Shown in pieces: positions 33,342-45,670 of a DNA stretch of 64,000 bases (the stretch's first letter is position 1; every line of letters starts with the position of its first letter). Made by a program: the position numbers and the translations under genes. The notes under the pieces were generated by a model that saw nothing but the letters and a program-made list of their open reading frames with translations, made no database searches and was not told the DNA's origin. This DNA comes from Epiperipatus broadwayi (Eukaryota; Onychophora; Udeonychophora; Euonychophora; Peripatidae), in NCBI GenBank assembly GCA_028023455.1, contig JAQFVV010000063.1:3407081-3471080 (forward strand). Reading direction: 5' to 3'.

Positions 33342-36290
33342 TTTTTTTTTTTTAAAATTATTTATTGTTAAATTTATTACATTTTGTTACACAATGATAA
33401 AGCCAGGATTTGGTCTGTTATGAAAGTTACTGTAAGCCTGCTGGAACAATTAGTTATTCACACTTGGATATGTATGTTTGGGAAGTTGAAGAGATTCCAG
33501 GTGTTTTCTATAAAAAATTCTGAGGCAAGGACTTTATCCCTATTTTGGATTTTCGTCATAGTCTCTATGAAAATATCTTCTGTCTTGGGAGAGGGGCAGG
33601 TGAACATTTGTTTGCATCTTGCGATCCACATGGAATAAGTGAGAAAAATGGATAATCTTACAATTGGGAAGTCCCTTGACATTATACAATCTTTGATATT
33701 GAGAATTCTATATAGATCAATCGGGCAGTTGTGCGCAATTATGTTTTTTATATTTTGGAAAGCCGTAAAAGTTTGAATATGGTGGTCGAATGTCTAGTCA
33801 CTTCTACCGCAGTTGTGACAGAGGATTTATTTTCCTGAAGTATTTCTTATAATGTACAATGAGGAAATCCAAAAACTTAGGTTCCATCATTAAAAAATTT
33901 AACCAGGGCGAGCAGTGTGGGATTCCGGTTTAAGAATATTATGTGCTTCCCATATGGCTAGCTTTTTCTGAAAGCCTCTACAGAGGATCCATTGGTCTGC
34001 GTCAAATGAGATATGAGTTTGTCAAGCCATGTAATTTTAGATGGGGCGGGGGGGTATCCATGGGGCGAGTGCCTTTTGATAATATAGAGCTTCAGTAGAG
34101 TGGAGCGACATGCCATTGCATTTTTGATTGAATTGTTTCTTTCTAATACTTATTGGTGCAGATCTGTCTTTCCACAACAGTTGCGCACACAGCTTGTTGG
34201 TTTTTGTATTGAAGATCTTAGTGACTGTCATTATCGGAAGGTAGTAGCTTATCTTCATCATGATTTTGATGTTAATCAGTGCTATCTTCCCCTGCAATGA
34301 CAGATAAACTTTAGATAGGGCTTGCACTGTCTTGGATGCTGATTCAGTGATTAAGTTCTGCAAATGGTGTGACATAGCAATTTGGGATTTAAATATTGGA
34401 AACCCGAGAAAAATTCTGTGGCTCAGCCAAATAATCAGATTGAATTTTTTTTCCAGTGCGATTAAAGGTGAGTTTGGAAGATTCTGAAAACTTGGTAATT
34501 ATTTGGAATAGGGGTTTTAGATATTTCTTGGATGGCAGAACCACCAGAATATCGTCCATGAAAGCAAATGCTTTCATAGCTTTTTGAAGACGGGGAATGA
34601 AAATGTCTGGAAGCTCATTTTCAATCTGTAAAAGTAGAGGGTTTACTATAGAGAATAAAAAACAATGCACCGAGAGGCGATCCCTGCGGGATGGAGCTGT
34701 TTGGTGCAAAACCATTTGCGAACTGACCATTTAAGGAAACATGAATTAGTCAGTTGCAAAGGAGGTTTTCAAGAATAAGTATTATTTCACTAGGAATGTC
34801 CAATTGTCTGAGAATGTCAAGTAGAATCTCAATGTTAACTGAGTCAAAAGCCTCTGTAATATCCAACTGAACCGCTAAAGGCCTGGAAAGTTTTTTTGAT
34901 TTAATATGATCCAGTAATATTTTTACCCCTCCAATAGCGGTCAGAATGGATGATCCTTTTCTATCATATTGAACACTTGATATGGTGTTGAGAATAGTGT
35001 TCTCTATTTTTTCTTTTATTATTCTTTCAATGACTTTATAAGATAGGCGGCATCGAGATTGGTCTGATGTTTTTCAGTACAGAGGGATCTCAGTTCTTTT
35101 TTAAAAATGGCACCATGGCAATAGGGTACAGTTTTGGGATAAATCTTTTCTGGCTAGCTAGGTGATTAATTAGATTTAATGTTTCAGGAATCGTGAAGTT
35201 CTCTAGATGTAGGATGGACGTTGTTGGGGAGTGCTATTAAACGGTTTTTAATATCTTGGGGGGAAGTAATTCCATGTGCATCATCTTTTGAGGATTTAGG
35301 CCAGTCTCTTTGAAAGATAAGAGTGATGTTCTGCTATTTCTCCCTGAAATAATTTTCTATTTGAAAAACATGTGGATGCCTGAAACTCGCCAGTCATTAA
35401 TGAGTAAAGAAGACAGGATCTCTTGTTTCCTCCCCACTCCCAATGCTCTCAGGTACCCTCATGTCCAGCAATGCTGTGCAGGAAGGTAATTTTTAGCATT
35501 TTTGTAGCTATTATTTCTGCTAAAGCTGCTTGCTTCTGCTTGTATTGTGTCATCAGATGCAGAAGATCTTCAGTAGGTCCTCCAATTATTGAATGGTTTT
35601 TAATATTGGAATGAATCTCATCAAGGTTGTTCATCAATGTTATTGTACCGTTCTTTTTTCTCTTATGCTGCAAAATGATCGATTGCAGAATACCAATGAA
35701 TAAGAACCAGGCTTCTTCAGGAAGAAGAATAAGTAGGTTTATTTTCTTAAAAAGGTCGATGCCTTGATCAGCATACTAAGAGTATTGTTGCACTGAAATG
35801 GAGCAAAGTTATTAAGCTCTATAGTGATTATAAGGGAAAAATGATCCGAGAATGCAACTGGCTTGAAGTTTTGCTGCTAGTCCAAAGTGGAGTTCGGAGG
35901 TGTAAAACAGTAGATCTATTAATGACCATGTGGATTTTGTGTAAAATGAGTATGCTTCGTGAGGAAAGAAGCCTCTACCATTTATAAACCCTCTATTTAA
36001 CAAGTGAAAGTATTTAAAGGTAAAACGTTCACAGGATATATTGAAATCACCTATTAGTATGGTAGGTGCACTATTGTTTGCTGTTATGAGGTTAATTGTA
36101 TGTACAATCCTGCTCGCACTGTTGGACTGTTGGAACAATATACTGTGCCAGACCATAAAACGTCCATGCACAAGATGACTGTAGCCAACAATTTGGCACA
36201 GCTAAATTTATTGAATTCATTAAATAAAGTAAAAAGGAATAAACAATGAGAGTTGGTCTATACAATTCCCATCTCCTCGCATACACAATT
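33342..36290 (-). mobile_element. LINE retrotransposon relic with endonuclease and reverse transcriptase
   Basis: The 5' end is near 36290. At 36070-36040 the minus-strand translation gives APTILIGDFNI, the endonuclease GDFN motif, then SLIDLLFYTSE. Further on come SRCRLSYKVIERIIKEKIEN (about 35050-34990), LAVQLDITEAFDSVNIEILL (about 34880-34820; RT box), IPQGSPLG (about 34695-34672), AFAFMDDILVVLPSKKYL (about 34575-34520; catalytic DD) and SKLTFN. A Cys/His knuckle-like CHNCGRSD and YSMWIARCK sit near the C-terminus (33830-33600). It ends in an A tail (T run on the plus strand at 33342-33353). Frameshifts and stops separate the blocks, so it is dead. The clade is uncertain; the C-terminal layout resembles L1/Tx1-like elements. 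Confidence 0.85.
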
Positions 36291-36304
36291 AATACATTTA
36301 TTAG

Positions 36305-36445
36305 TTTATTTTGAAATACTAACCCACTATAAATGTGTCATTTATTGTAAATGTTCTTATATGTATAATAATCCATTATAAATGTGTCATTTATTGTAAA
36401 TGTTCTAATCTGTATAATAACACACTATAAATGTATCATTTTTTT
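36305..36445. repeat. Tandem repeat, three units of about 54 bp
   Basis: CACTATAAATGTGTCATTTA TTGTAAATGTTCTTAT recurs near 36325, 36370 and 36423 with a few changes (CCATTATAAATGTGTC, CACTATAAATGTATC), each with AATGTTCTNATNTGTATAATAA between. It lies just upstream of the LINE 5' end. Confidence 0.8.
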
Positions 36446-36829
36446 GTAAACGTATATGTAATACGTATATGTATAAAGATTTTTGTATATATTTTTTTTC
36501 TTCTTTTTGATAATTTTTAAAATGTTTTTCTTTTATTTTTAAAAAAAATATTTTTTTGTGTGATTGACAAGAATCTTCTGTTTAAAAGGTGGATTTGATT
36601 AATCTTTGTTTTTCTATTTTTACTTTTTTGTATGTAATCAGGTAGTTTTTTTTTTTAATTAATTAATTTCTAAATCAATTCCAAACTTGTTATCTAAAGA
36701 ATGTGGGTGGTCTATTACTCCAATATGGAGTTTTGAAATTCCTAAAAAGAGATTTTTGAAACATGATTTTATAAAGAATGTACAAAAGTAAAATTATCTG
36801 ATGCAATAGCTCGAAGGGGGATGTAAGTA

Positions 36830-37180
36830 ATTGAAACTTGTGGGCGGACGAGGATATTTTTTTAACCTACCTGGGAGGTGAACAAAAAGTTTCTAGTTAT
36901 GGATTAGCATTGGACGGAGAGAGCCACAATAACCTACCTGTGAGGCGAAGAATAGCTAGTGATTTTTTTATTGGAACGAGAGAAAGCTAAATGAATCTAT
37001 ATGTGGTTAAGTTAAACTATTGATTTGTTTTGATGGAAGGAGAGAAAGCCACATGAATCTATACGTGGTGTAAAATATTAGTGATTAGTATTGAACTGAG
37101 AGAGCAAGACGAATCTATATGTGGCATAAAAAAATATTATTATTGAATGGACAGAGCTACAGAACCTAGCTGTACGGAAG
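36830..37180. repeat. Degenerate tandem repeat, five to six units of about 55-70 bp
   Basis: Units share a GGANNGAGAGAAAGCCACA motif and a following AACCTACCTGTGAGGCG or GAATCTATATGTGG motif (about 36843, 36912, 36977, 37034, 37097 and 37150). Spacing drifts. The GC content is above that of the flanks. They could be promoter-like subrepeats of a retroelement LTR or leader. Confidence 0.65.
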
Positions 37181-37194
37181 AATTTAATTCACAT

Positions 37195-37620
37195 CATTTT
37201 TTTTAGAACGAACCTAAACTTCTGTTGAAGGTGTTTCCCGGTGGTTTGCACAAATATTAACCGAAGCCACCAACACATATATGATGTGGAAAATCATATA
37301 AGCATATGCCGTTCAGCAATCAATCATGAAGAAAGGAAAATATTTTTGAATGCCATGACTAAAATGACAACCAAGTTTCATCTGATAGCCTACAAAAGCA
37401 TGGAGTAGAAAGAACCATAGCAGTACACCCGTCAGTTCAGATATATGGTCGCCAAGATGGATATGTCAGAGACTCAGTATACCCTGATTGAAGGACTCTA
37501 CAGGAGGGCGAAGTGTTAAAGTGAATGTCACCGTCTTTTCTGGTAGTTGAGATGGTCCGCCCAGATGTTTGAACTTGGAGAGCAAGCAGATAAAGATGAG
37601 TGAAATGAAAAAAAAAATGT
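37195..37620 (+). pseudogene. Coding-looking retroelement remnant, unrecognised
   Basis: Balanced composition, with an open run VERTIAVHPSVQIYGRQDGY in one frame and VAKMDMSETQYTLIEGLYRR in another (about 37405-37510). Neither has a known motif. Its position between the subrepeats and the Gypsy-like LTR candidate suggests it is part of a retroelement, but it could be an unrelated insertion. Confidence 0.3.
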
Positions 37621-38400
37621 TTATAATTTTTTTTTTTTTTATAGTTTGTTATTTGTATTTTTTTTTTAAAGTGTATATAACCCGGATAATTGTAATATCT
37701 ATTAACACATGATAAAATATATTAATTTTTTTTTTATTATATGAAATATTGTAAAATAATTTTGCTTATACACAGATCTCACTCAAACCTACTAAATATA
37801 GGATTATTATTTCTTGTTCTTTTACCCTGTTTCACTTTTACCTCTTATTTAATGTTAATCATGGCAGCGTCACCTTACATGGAGTGATATATATAGCCGG
37901 CCTATACATTTTTTTTTAAAAATTTTTTTTATATAAAAAAATATACATATACGTGAATTATTATTTTACATACTCAAAGGTAAAGGTGCATCTAATCCTA
38001 AGAGTTTATATATGCAAATGGGCAAAGTTCAAGGGGTTAGATCTGTGTATAACCTATTAGTATTTTGGGAATTTATAAAATAAAACTTTCATCATTTTGT
38101 GTAGGGAGAAGGAGTATAAACCACTCACACATTGGCATCCATATTTAGCCCCTTGTATTCGTAGCAATGAAGTTAATGTCGATAAAAGTTAAAAAATGGA
38201 TTTTTTTTGTGTGTTTAATCTAAGTATAGATCTTGAACATAAAGATTTAGACATTCTTGTATAATTATATGTAGACTCGTAAATTGGGATATAAAGCCTA
38301 TAATTAATTTAAGATTCAATATTCTAATGTTTAAAAAATATGTATGTGGTGGAGAGGGGATTCTAGTTAAATAAATTATATTATCTCATACTTTATTTGT
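37621..38400. other. AT-rich stretch, no gene
   Basis: Contains long T and A homopolymers (37625-37640, 37906-37930). A second weak repeat or LTR boundary may be hidden here, but nothing is supported. Confidence 0.5.
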
Positions 38401-39050
38401 TATTGTGTAATCTATTATAAAGTAAAGCAAATTAATAATAATAAAATATAATCACCTATTTGTGATGTTTACTGACCACGGCTATAAAAGTTAGAGAATT
38501 AGAATTGAGCTAGCCATCGGGATATTATATCAGGAGTTAAATTAGAATATTTTCATCCAGTTTTCCTTTACTTAAAGAAAACTTGTGTACAAGAACAGAA
38601 AAGAAATTTGTCTTTGCATACTCTCGGCAGATAGGGAAGGGAAAATTATTTAATTTTTTTTTTGCTTTTTTTTTATTATGTTGGGAGTGGCACTAAGGAT
38701 TGTCCAATTAGTACAATCTTTTAAAGGTATGTGAAGGGCGAGTGAAAACATCTACCGGGTAAATAGATATTGGGGTGGAAATATAAATGGTTTAACAGGG
38801 AAAGATTTTGCTTTTTTAATTGAAATCAAATTTCTTCTAATAATTAGTAACATAATACTCGCTTGTATTTAACCCGGGTATTATCAAAGATTGTTATTGA
38901 TCTTCATTTTTAAAAATGTACACGTCATTTCATGCTCGTGACCTACAGATATATCCATCATTTTCTTAAATGGAGATGGAAAATTGGTATTGAACAGGTA
39001 CAGAAAATTATGCCAACATGAAAGCCAAATGAGGGATTCGAACTGGTACA
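38400..39050 (+). mobile_element. 5' LTR candidate of the Gypsy-like element
   Basis: The stretch directly precedes a tRNA-Lys-type primer site. A TATA-box-like GGCTATAAAAGTTAG lies at 38480-38494. The right edge is ACTGGTACA, the canonical CA end, at 39042-39050, followed by GAAT and TGGCGCC. The left edge is not defined, and no second LTR is seen downstream to confirm it by alignment. Confidence 0.5.
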
Positions 39051-39054
39051 GAAT

Positions 39055-39079
39055 TGGCGCCGAATGTAGGGCCTCGAAT
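39055..39079 (+). promoter_or_regulatory. tRNA-Lys-type primer-binding site
   Basis: TGGCGCCGAATGTAGGGC followed by CTCGAA matches the complement of the 3' end of tRNA-Lys(CUU) (TGGCGCCCAACGTGGGGCTCGAA) with few changes. It sits four bases after a CA dinucleotide, as expected for an LTR/PBS junction. Confidence 0.7.
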
Positions 39080-39394
39080 AAAAAATTGCAAATAGAGTGA
39101 TGAAAGAAAATAAAATTAGTAATATTAGTGGAAATGAAATTAACGAAGATAGATATTTTTTTTGTTTGCTTACAAAATGTAGTATAGATGAGTTGCAGGT
39201 TGAGTAATATACGTTTTAAACAGTTGGTTCAAAAAGGAAGAGTATCTAGAATTTTTTTTGATTGTTTGTTAGCGAGGATCGAGGGAGTTATAATAGAATC
39301 AGGGAAATGTGCTGGAAGGAAGATGACTTAAACATATGGTGATGGGAGCTGAACGAAAGGCGTGGTGTACTGCATAGGGCAATACCATAGTAAA

Positions 39395-39600
39395 TTGTAT
39401 ATATTTGTAGCTTTAAATAGAGAAGTACGCGATTTGAAGTAGTTTTAATACGAGATTAAATTTTTATATATTTGTAGTTTTAAATAGAGAAAAGTACGCG
39501 ATTTGAAGTAGTTTTAATACGAGGTTAAATTTTTATATATTTGTAGTTTTAAATAAAGGGAAATACGCGATTTTAAGTGGTTTTAACACAAATTAAAATT
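39395..39600. repeat. Tandem repeat in the Gypsy-like leader, three units of 68-69 bp
   Basis: TTGTAG[C/T]TTTAAATAGAG..AGTACGCGATTTGAAGTAG TTTTAATACGAG occurs at about 39407, 39475 and 39544. The first two are nearly identical and the third is more diverged. It lies in the untranslated leader between the primer site and gag. Confidence 0.9.
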
Positions 39601-39763
39601 AGATATTCAGGATTTAAGATAGTTACGAAAGTTAATATAGTTTGATATGAACAAAATAAAAAAGATAACTTAATATAGAGATTCCCGAAATTACAGATTA
39701 AAGAGTCACGAAGTTATACGATTTTGAATACGAATATATGTTGACTAGAGCAAAAAAGAAAAA

Positions 39764-40980
39764 ATGGAAGAACAGCCAGAAAAAGAAGACTTGGGGGACA
39801 TACAAGATGAACCCAAAAATGAAAATGACCTGAAGTTAATGATGCAGGATCTTTTAAATTACGTAAAAAAGGAGATGGATAGACTACCAAAAGAATGAGA
39901 AGAATGGAAAAAAGAGATGCATGAACAGAGAGCAGCTACTGACAAAAGGATGGAAGAAGTGAAGAGTGAAATATTGAGAGAAATGGATGCGAGATTTAAG
40001 AGGTTCGAAATAGGACATAGCAAGCCAAATCAAAGCAGAGAGGAGAAACCTCAAATAGATGGGCAGTTGGTTAAGTCAGTGCAAGAGAACACAAAACAAG
40101 AGACACGTTAATGATAGTGATGATATTGTGATTAAAAAGTGTCCAAAGGGACAAGATAATAATATGAGGAATAGAGAAGCAAGTGTGCCAGATGAAAGTT
40201 TAGTTAAAAGCAGGGAGAGGAGAAATCAAATACCTCTGCAAAGCATTAATCAGTTTTTGAAAATCAAGGTATTTGAGGGTCAGGCAGGAGAAGCTCCTAT
40301 TGAGCATATTAGGAGTTTGGAAAAATATTTCCACATAAACCCAATAGATGAGTTTAGTAAACTAGCAATTGCGTGTAATCACTTGCATGGAGATGCTCAA
40401 GCATGGTGGGAATCTTTGTTCCAATACCCACAAACCTTCCAGGAATATAAAGACACAGTCCTGAGGAATTTTTGGAGCGCAGAGTGTCAAGAAACAATTA
40501 TGTATCAAGTCATGCAAGAGAAATTCAAAAATAGTATGAATGAAAATTTTTCAGTTTTTCTGTAGGCAAGTAGTAAGACTGCAGACTTTAAATGCCTGTT
40601 GCATTTCAGAAGGGCAAATCATTCGGATAATCCATCAAAATCTGCCATTTAGGATTGAGCAAATGTTGTTGACAGCAGACTTAGGCACTCTGCAACAGAT
40701 GGCCAAATTATTAAATGCCTTGGACATGAACCAGCAAGACAAGCCTCCGGATAAGATGAAAGAAGGTGCTCATATCAGTTCTATGAGGTGGGATGGGGTT
40801 TGTCATGACCAAAAGGGACATAGAAAGGCAAGATCTCCGCCTCGAAGTCGGAGTCCTGATACGGACGTTAAGTATAATGAAAATATATTCAAAAACCAAG
40901 GGAAGAATTATGGAAAGGGCAGAGGGTATAGACCAGTATCGCCCAAGCCTGGGAGTAGTAAGAATAAAAATGAAGGATAA
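39764..40980 (+). pseudogene. Gypsy-like retrotransposon gag, broken by one stop and two frameshifts
   Basis: ATG at 39764 opens MEEQPEKEDLGDIQDEPKNE, an acidic then coiled-coil-like leader (EVKSEILREMDARFKRFE). One in-frame TGA lies near 39896. The frame shifts at about 40060-40110 into a capsid region with the retrotransposon gag signature FLKIKVFEGQAGEAPIEHIR, then ACNHLHGDAQAWWESL, FQEYKDTVLRNFW and YQVMQEKFKNSMNE. Around 40545-40565 a second shift leads to SEGQIIRIIHQNLPFRIEQM and a basic tail rich in Arg/Ser (PPRSRSP). CHDQKGHRK at 40803-40830 may be the decayed zinc knuckle. No protease or reverse transcriptase follows, so only the 5' part of the element is here. Confidence 0.85.
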
Positions 40981-41655
40981 GTAGTAGTAGTTATTGATTG
41001 ATCATTCCATTTGAGGGTAGCGAGTGTAGATTTTTGGGTTTCTCGGGCATGATATGTGGCTCTTCTTTCTAGTAAAACCTACCCAGTATTTATACACCTA
41101 CTATGGAATGTACACAATTTTATAAGCACAGGATTAAATATTTTTTCTTTTTAGTAATGAAAAGAAGATTATTAATATTAGTTGTATTTTATTTATGTTC
41201 ATTAAAATTAAAAAGATTTAAAAAAGTTTCTTCATTAAAAATTCTTGCTTAATTCTTTATTATAAACCTGATTGGAGTTTTATAATTATTTGTAAATATC
41301 TAATAGAATAAATATTTTTGTTTTAGGAAAAAAAAATGTTTATTCATTATTTCATTAAAAATTGACATTTTTGTTAAAATTATATATATATAAATGGTCA
41401 AATAGAGTCTTGTTTTTAATTTTAAATAATTTATATTTCAAAATATTAAAAATTATTATTTTTTAAGTTATTCCAAACTTTATTTCAAATAGTTGTATAT
41501 GCAGATTTTGTTTGTATTCATTTCTTTTTGTTTAAGCTTTAAAGATACATGCACACACTCTATCTAGATTATGTATTGTTGCATGCAATGCAATGATTCC
41601 ATAAAAATAATAAAATATATTTTGTTAAAGTAAAATTTAAATAAAATAAAATATA
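40981..41655. other. Non-coding stretch after the truncated gag
   Basis: No pol sequence is seen. The sequence changes to ordinary AT-rich DNA by about 41130, marking the breakpoint of the Gypsy-like fragment. Confidence 0.55.
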
Positions 41656-41659
41656 AAAA

Positions 41660-41870
41660 AAAAGATTTTTTTTAAAATAATGCTTTTATGTAAATAGTTC
41701 ACTAAAAAGTAGAAAAATAAAGTAATAATCTGTTTCATAAAACCATTTGAGGCTTGATTTTTATGATTTATTTGAGCCTCAAATGCTGTTATGAATCGTA
41801 TTATTATTTTGTTATTTTTCTACTTTTTAATGGGTTATTTACATAAAAGCATTATAAAAAAGAATTTTTT
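41660..41870. repeat. Long inverted repeat, MITE-like hairpin
   Basis: The left arm (about 41662-41756: ATTTTTTTTAAAATAATGC TTTTATGTAAATAG ... CCATTTGAGGCTT) pairs with the right arm (about 41775-41866: AGCCTCAAATG...CTATTT-like TTATTTACATAAAAGCATTAT). The loop is about 18 bp (GATTTTTATGATTTATTTG). Arms of about 90 bp with modest divergence and AT-rich edges resemble a miniature inverted-repeat transposon; no coding content. Confidence 0.85.
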
Positions 41871-42179
41871 TTATTATTTAATTTTTTAGTTATAAATAAA
41901 ATGTATAATATCAATTTAAATAAAATAATTTTCTTCCTTCGTCTTTTTTATTATGTTTTTTGTTCTTTCCACAAGATAGTGCCTGCTGTCAATGATTTTG
42001 ACATTTGTTTTGATTTTGAAAATGAAAAAAAAAAGTTTAACATTTTTTTACACATATTTTTTTTACAAAATATTTATGAAATATTAATTATTTCAGAAAA
42101 ATAATTCAGATTTTAGTGTGAAATATTTACTTTTAATTAATTTAGTAAATTATTATTAACCAAATTGTGTTCTATAAAT

Positions 42180-42260
42180 GTAATATTACTATTGGTTCAG
42201 CTGTTAAGGAGTTTTCTTAAGAAAAGTAAGGTTGTGAGTTCGATTGTAATTGTTAAAAAT
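42180..42260 (+). repeat. tRNA-Lys-like SINE head
   Basis: TATTGGTTCAGCTGTTAAGG (A-box-like) is followed by TTCTTAAG (anticodon-loop-like CUU) and AAGGTTGTGAGTTCGATTGT (B box GAGTTCGAT). The order and spacing match a diverged tRNA-Lys. The acceptor stem does not pair, so I read it as a decayed SINE rather than a tRNA gene. Confidence 0.5.
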
Positions 42261-45230
42261 TCAAAAAATTGGACATCCTGACAGAAATACAGATAGGGCA
42301 AGTTAATATAATAAAATCATTTAAAAAGAAATGAGTCTTGTTTCTTTTGTTTCTATTTTAAAAAAACTATAAAGATAAAAAAGCTATTTAAATAAAATTT
42401 TGTTTAATTAAAGGTGGACTTGGGGAAAAAATATCAAGGGGTTAGAGAAATAAGTTGAAATAAATTAAAATTTCCAATCCTGCACATCTATTTTAAAATA
42501 TATTTTGTTTTGTTTTTAATTAAAGGTAATTAAATTTTATCTGCAAAATGTAATGTTAATTATTAGAAAGTCAAGGTAGATAATCTTGCAGACAATGGGA
42601 AAATTGGGTATAAAAGAGAGGAGAAATAAAGGAAAAGCAGGTTTTTAAAAATTATAAATTATAATGATTAATTGAAGTAGAGATTTTTCCTAACATACTC
42701 CAGGTTATTGTAAATGATAAATTTACCATCAATCTGCCAAAACTGTTCTATAATCCAGCTCAGTTTATGGTAGCTAATCAGTTATAAGCCATAATGATGA
42801 TTTGTAGGCTAGTGTTCACATATATCTAAAATGGGTAAATGGAGAACTCATTGAATATTTGTCCCATCTTATGGGGCTGGAATGATGCACTAGGACACCA
42901 GAAAAGTTACTTAATATAATGCCTAAATAATATCTATCTTGTTCAGATTGTTTGCCATTGCTATCTGTAATGCTTGTAGAAAAGATTGTCCATAGAAAAT
43001 TGTCCCACAGATAGAAATTACTGTGTGCCAGAGAAGATAAGTAGCCTATAAATGAAAATATCTATCTGATAGCTTCAAATAAGTTCAGAGATTTCATGAA
43101 GTTATGACAGTTTATTCATACTTGCATATATCAACATGGAGACTTTTTTAAAAAAAAAGTTATATCAAATTTTCTAAACGCCAAAAGAAAAGTACTTAAT
43201 ATTGAGCGCAACAAACCAATAAGGGGGGGGAAAAACTTGCTAAGATCATTCTAATTACTTAGCTTTCTTAAAATTAATGTTATTAATAACAGGCAAAATT
43301 TAATTCAATTCTGTGAACACACATATCCTTTTAAATTTAGTGTTGAATTCAATTATTCTAATTGTGTTAACACACATATATATTGCATCAGTCGAAATTG
43401 TCCACTTAACAAGATCTAGCATCTAGGCAAAAGTACCTAGAGTCCAATCGTGAACTCTGCCCTGTATGCCCAGATTCCAGGTTCAATTATTTATGAGCAG
43501 CAAATCCGATGATACTATAATATTTAATTTACCACCAGGCAACATCGTACCGCGGAGAAACAAAGAGATTCAGGGGAAAATCATGGGAAATGCGTATATA
43601 CATTTTAAAACAGACAAGCACTTATGCTTAACTTTAGTGGGATCTTACATCATTCCACAAATCATGATATTTAAAATTTAACTAAATCAATTAACTAAAG
43701 AATGAGCAATGATCAGATGTTCAGTTCTAAAATTATATTTAATAACGAACAAATAGAAATAAAAAAATATATACATTTGAATTATATTAAATGATGATTA
43801 GCCTCATATTACAAATAAGTTATATTGTGCTTAAATAAGTTATGAAGAATTTTGATGCGGCATAATGACATTTCTATTAATGTAGCGCATTTATAAAGTG
43901 TATAAATATAATGATTTGCCCGAATTACAAACGAAAACACAACCTTGACTGATCCCAGGATGGGTTACATAATTGTTGGTTAATTAACCGACCAAGCTAT
44001 CATAAGTTTAATATATAAGATAATATAATTTTTAATAAAGATTTATTTACTTTATTTGCATGTCAAAGGTATGTGGGTCATTTCTCTAAATTATATATAT
44101 AGAGTTGTTAAGCGACACATCAAAAGTTATTTAATTTATGAGATACATTTAGTTAGACCATAACATTAGATACAGATATTTATAGGCTTGAGCTTTTTGA
44201 AAAGAGGGATCTAATATAAAATGTCGTGGTGTTAGCATAATGGCCGATTATTTGCGGATCCAATTTTTTTTTGAGATGCTTTATCATATTACAGAAGAAA
44301 ACAGTCTAGCCGACTTGCCACCCCAGATTTTGTGGAATCGGTTGACAAAAGGTCTTCCAATGGGTCGAACTTTGCCGGAATTATCCCATGCATTGCTCTC
44401 ATTATGCGAGTATATATATATGGTCCAGGGACATTCATCACCCTGTTTATGACCTGAAACAAAGATGAGATGACTCGGGCATTCCAACGCACGTCTCTAG
44501 ATGAAGCTTAATGACATGAGTGGCCTATGCTAACAACGCTTTGGGACGGACTAATAACTAGTCAAATATCTATAATTAAGCTTATAACCTATAATGATAA
44601 CTTCAAAGATAATGGTATGTTTGCATTTATTAAACATAGTTTAAAGACATTATTAGAAAAGTATTTTTAATACCAACGCAAGTTCTAAATCCCCTCCCCC
44701 CTTTCATTATACTTATTTAATAAAACTTCACATACGTATAACATATACAATTAAGTCTAAGGTATGCTTTAAGAAAAATACTCATATTTATGTTTAGATG
44801 GGTGAGAATAAAGACATAACAAAGCAATATATACATTTAACATGTTTGCATTAATATTGCGCTTTTACGGAGATTATTAACATTGCATAAATCGTAAACT
44901 AATCAAAGGTGAAATTTTATTTCTCTCTCTGTTGTTTACGCAAAAAGTATAATAATTAGCAGTATATTTTTTTAAAAAAAATCTCCCAATCTAGCAAGCG
45001 TTATAGTTTTAAAAGTAAAAACAAACCAATTAATTGCTGGCAAGGGTGGAGTTCATTGAAATGTCATTTAGCATTTAAAAAATATATATATATTAGACAA
45101 AATATTAATAAAATAATTGCCGCATTAAATTAAAAGTGAAAAATTACGAGGCTAATCAAAATGGTTATAGAATAAGACTATAAAAGTTACAAATAATTAA
45201 TATTAAATTCTTTTTTATTTTAAGAGTTAA
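42261..45230. other. Non-coding stretch with dispersed repeats
   Basis: Contains the inverted copy of the 25.96-26.0 kb repeat at 43408-43455, and a tRNA-like patch on the minus strand at 43935-44005 (AGCTTGGTCGGTTAATTAAC, TAACCCATCCTGGGATCA). A GC-richer block at 44225-44530 has mutually open frames on both strands, which I attribute to composition. No gene. Confidence 0.45.
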
Positions 45231-45670
45231 TCAGGAGAAAGTTCTGAGTTCATAAAGGCGGCACTTTACAGCATTACCTTTGGAAAGCAGGTAGCAGATC
45301 ACCTGATTGGTTTTTACGGTATGGCAGCAGGTTCGCGGATGTTGGTGGTGGGCTGGCTGGAGTTGAGTTTGCCTGGTCATGGAGAGAAAGTGTTTCTTGA
45401 AAATTTGAGTGACGTAGATTCATTTGGCGGATGCCTTCCGAATCTAAGTACTCTCTCTGATGACTGAATTTGGGCCCTATTTATATGACTCAACTTTATC
45501 TAATTAATGCTATTAAGTTGTAATACCTGCGGCTATAAAATAATACTGCAGAACAGCTTTTAGTAAGGAATTTCTCCTTTGTTAATCTGGTAGTGTAAAA
45601 CAATGCAAACAGATTAGTATTTTTGAAACAATTGTTCTAAATCTATTTTTGGCTCAGAAATAGATTTTAC
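45230..45670. repeat. GC-richer dispersed repeat related to 57500-57995
   Basis: The block shares with 57.5-58.0 kb the pieces AGGTAGCAG..., TACGGTATGGCAGCAG (57660: GGTACGGCAGCAG) and a terminal hairpin: AAATCTATTT..AAATAGATTT at 45639-45667. No open frame. Confidence 0.55.

Noticed and set aside
34037-34375. Overlapping plus-strand frames in the 33.4-36.3 kb block
   Set aside because: The collinear reverse transcriptase and endonuclease motifs are on the minus strand; plus-strand frames are shadows.
44240-44492. Mutually open frames on both strands as a small gene
   Set aside because: Three frames are open at once in a GC-richer patch, which reflects composition. No motif, splice site or family match.
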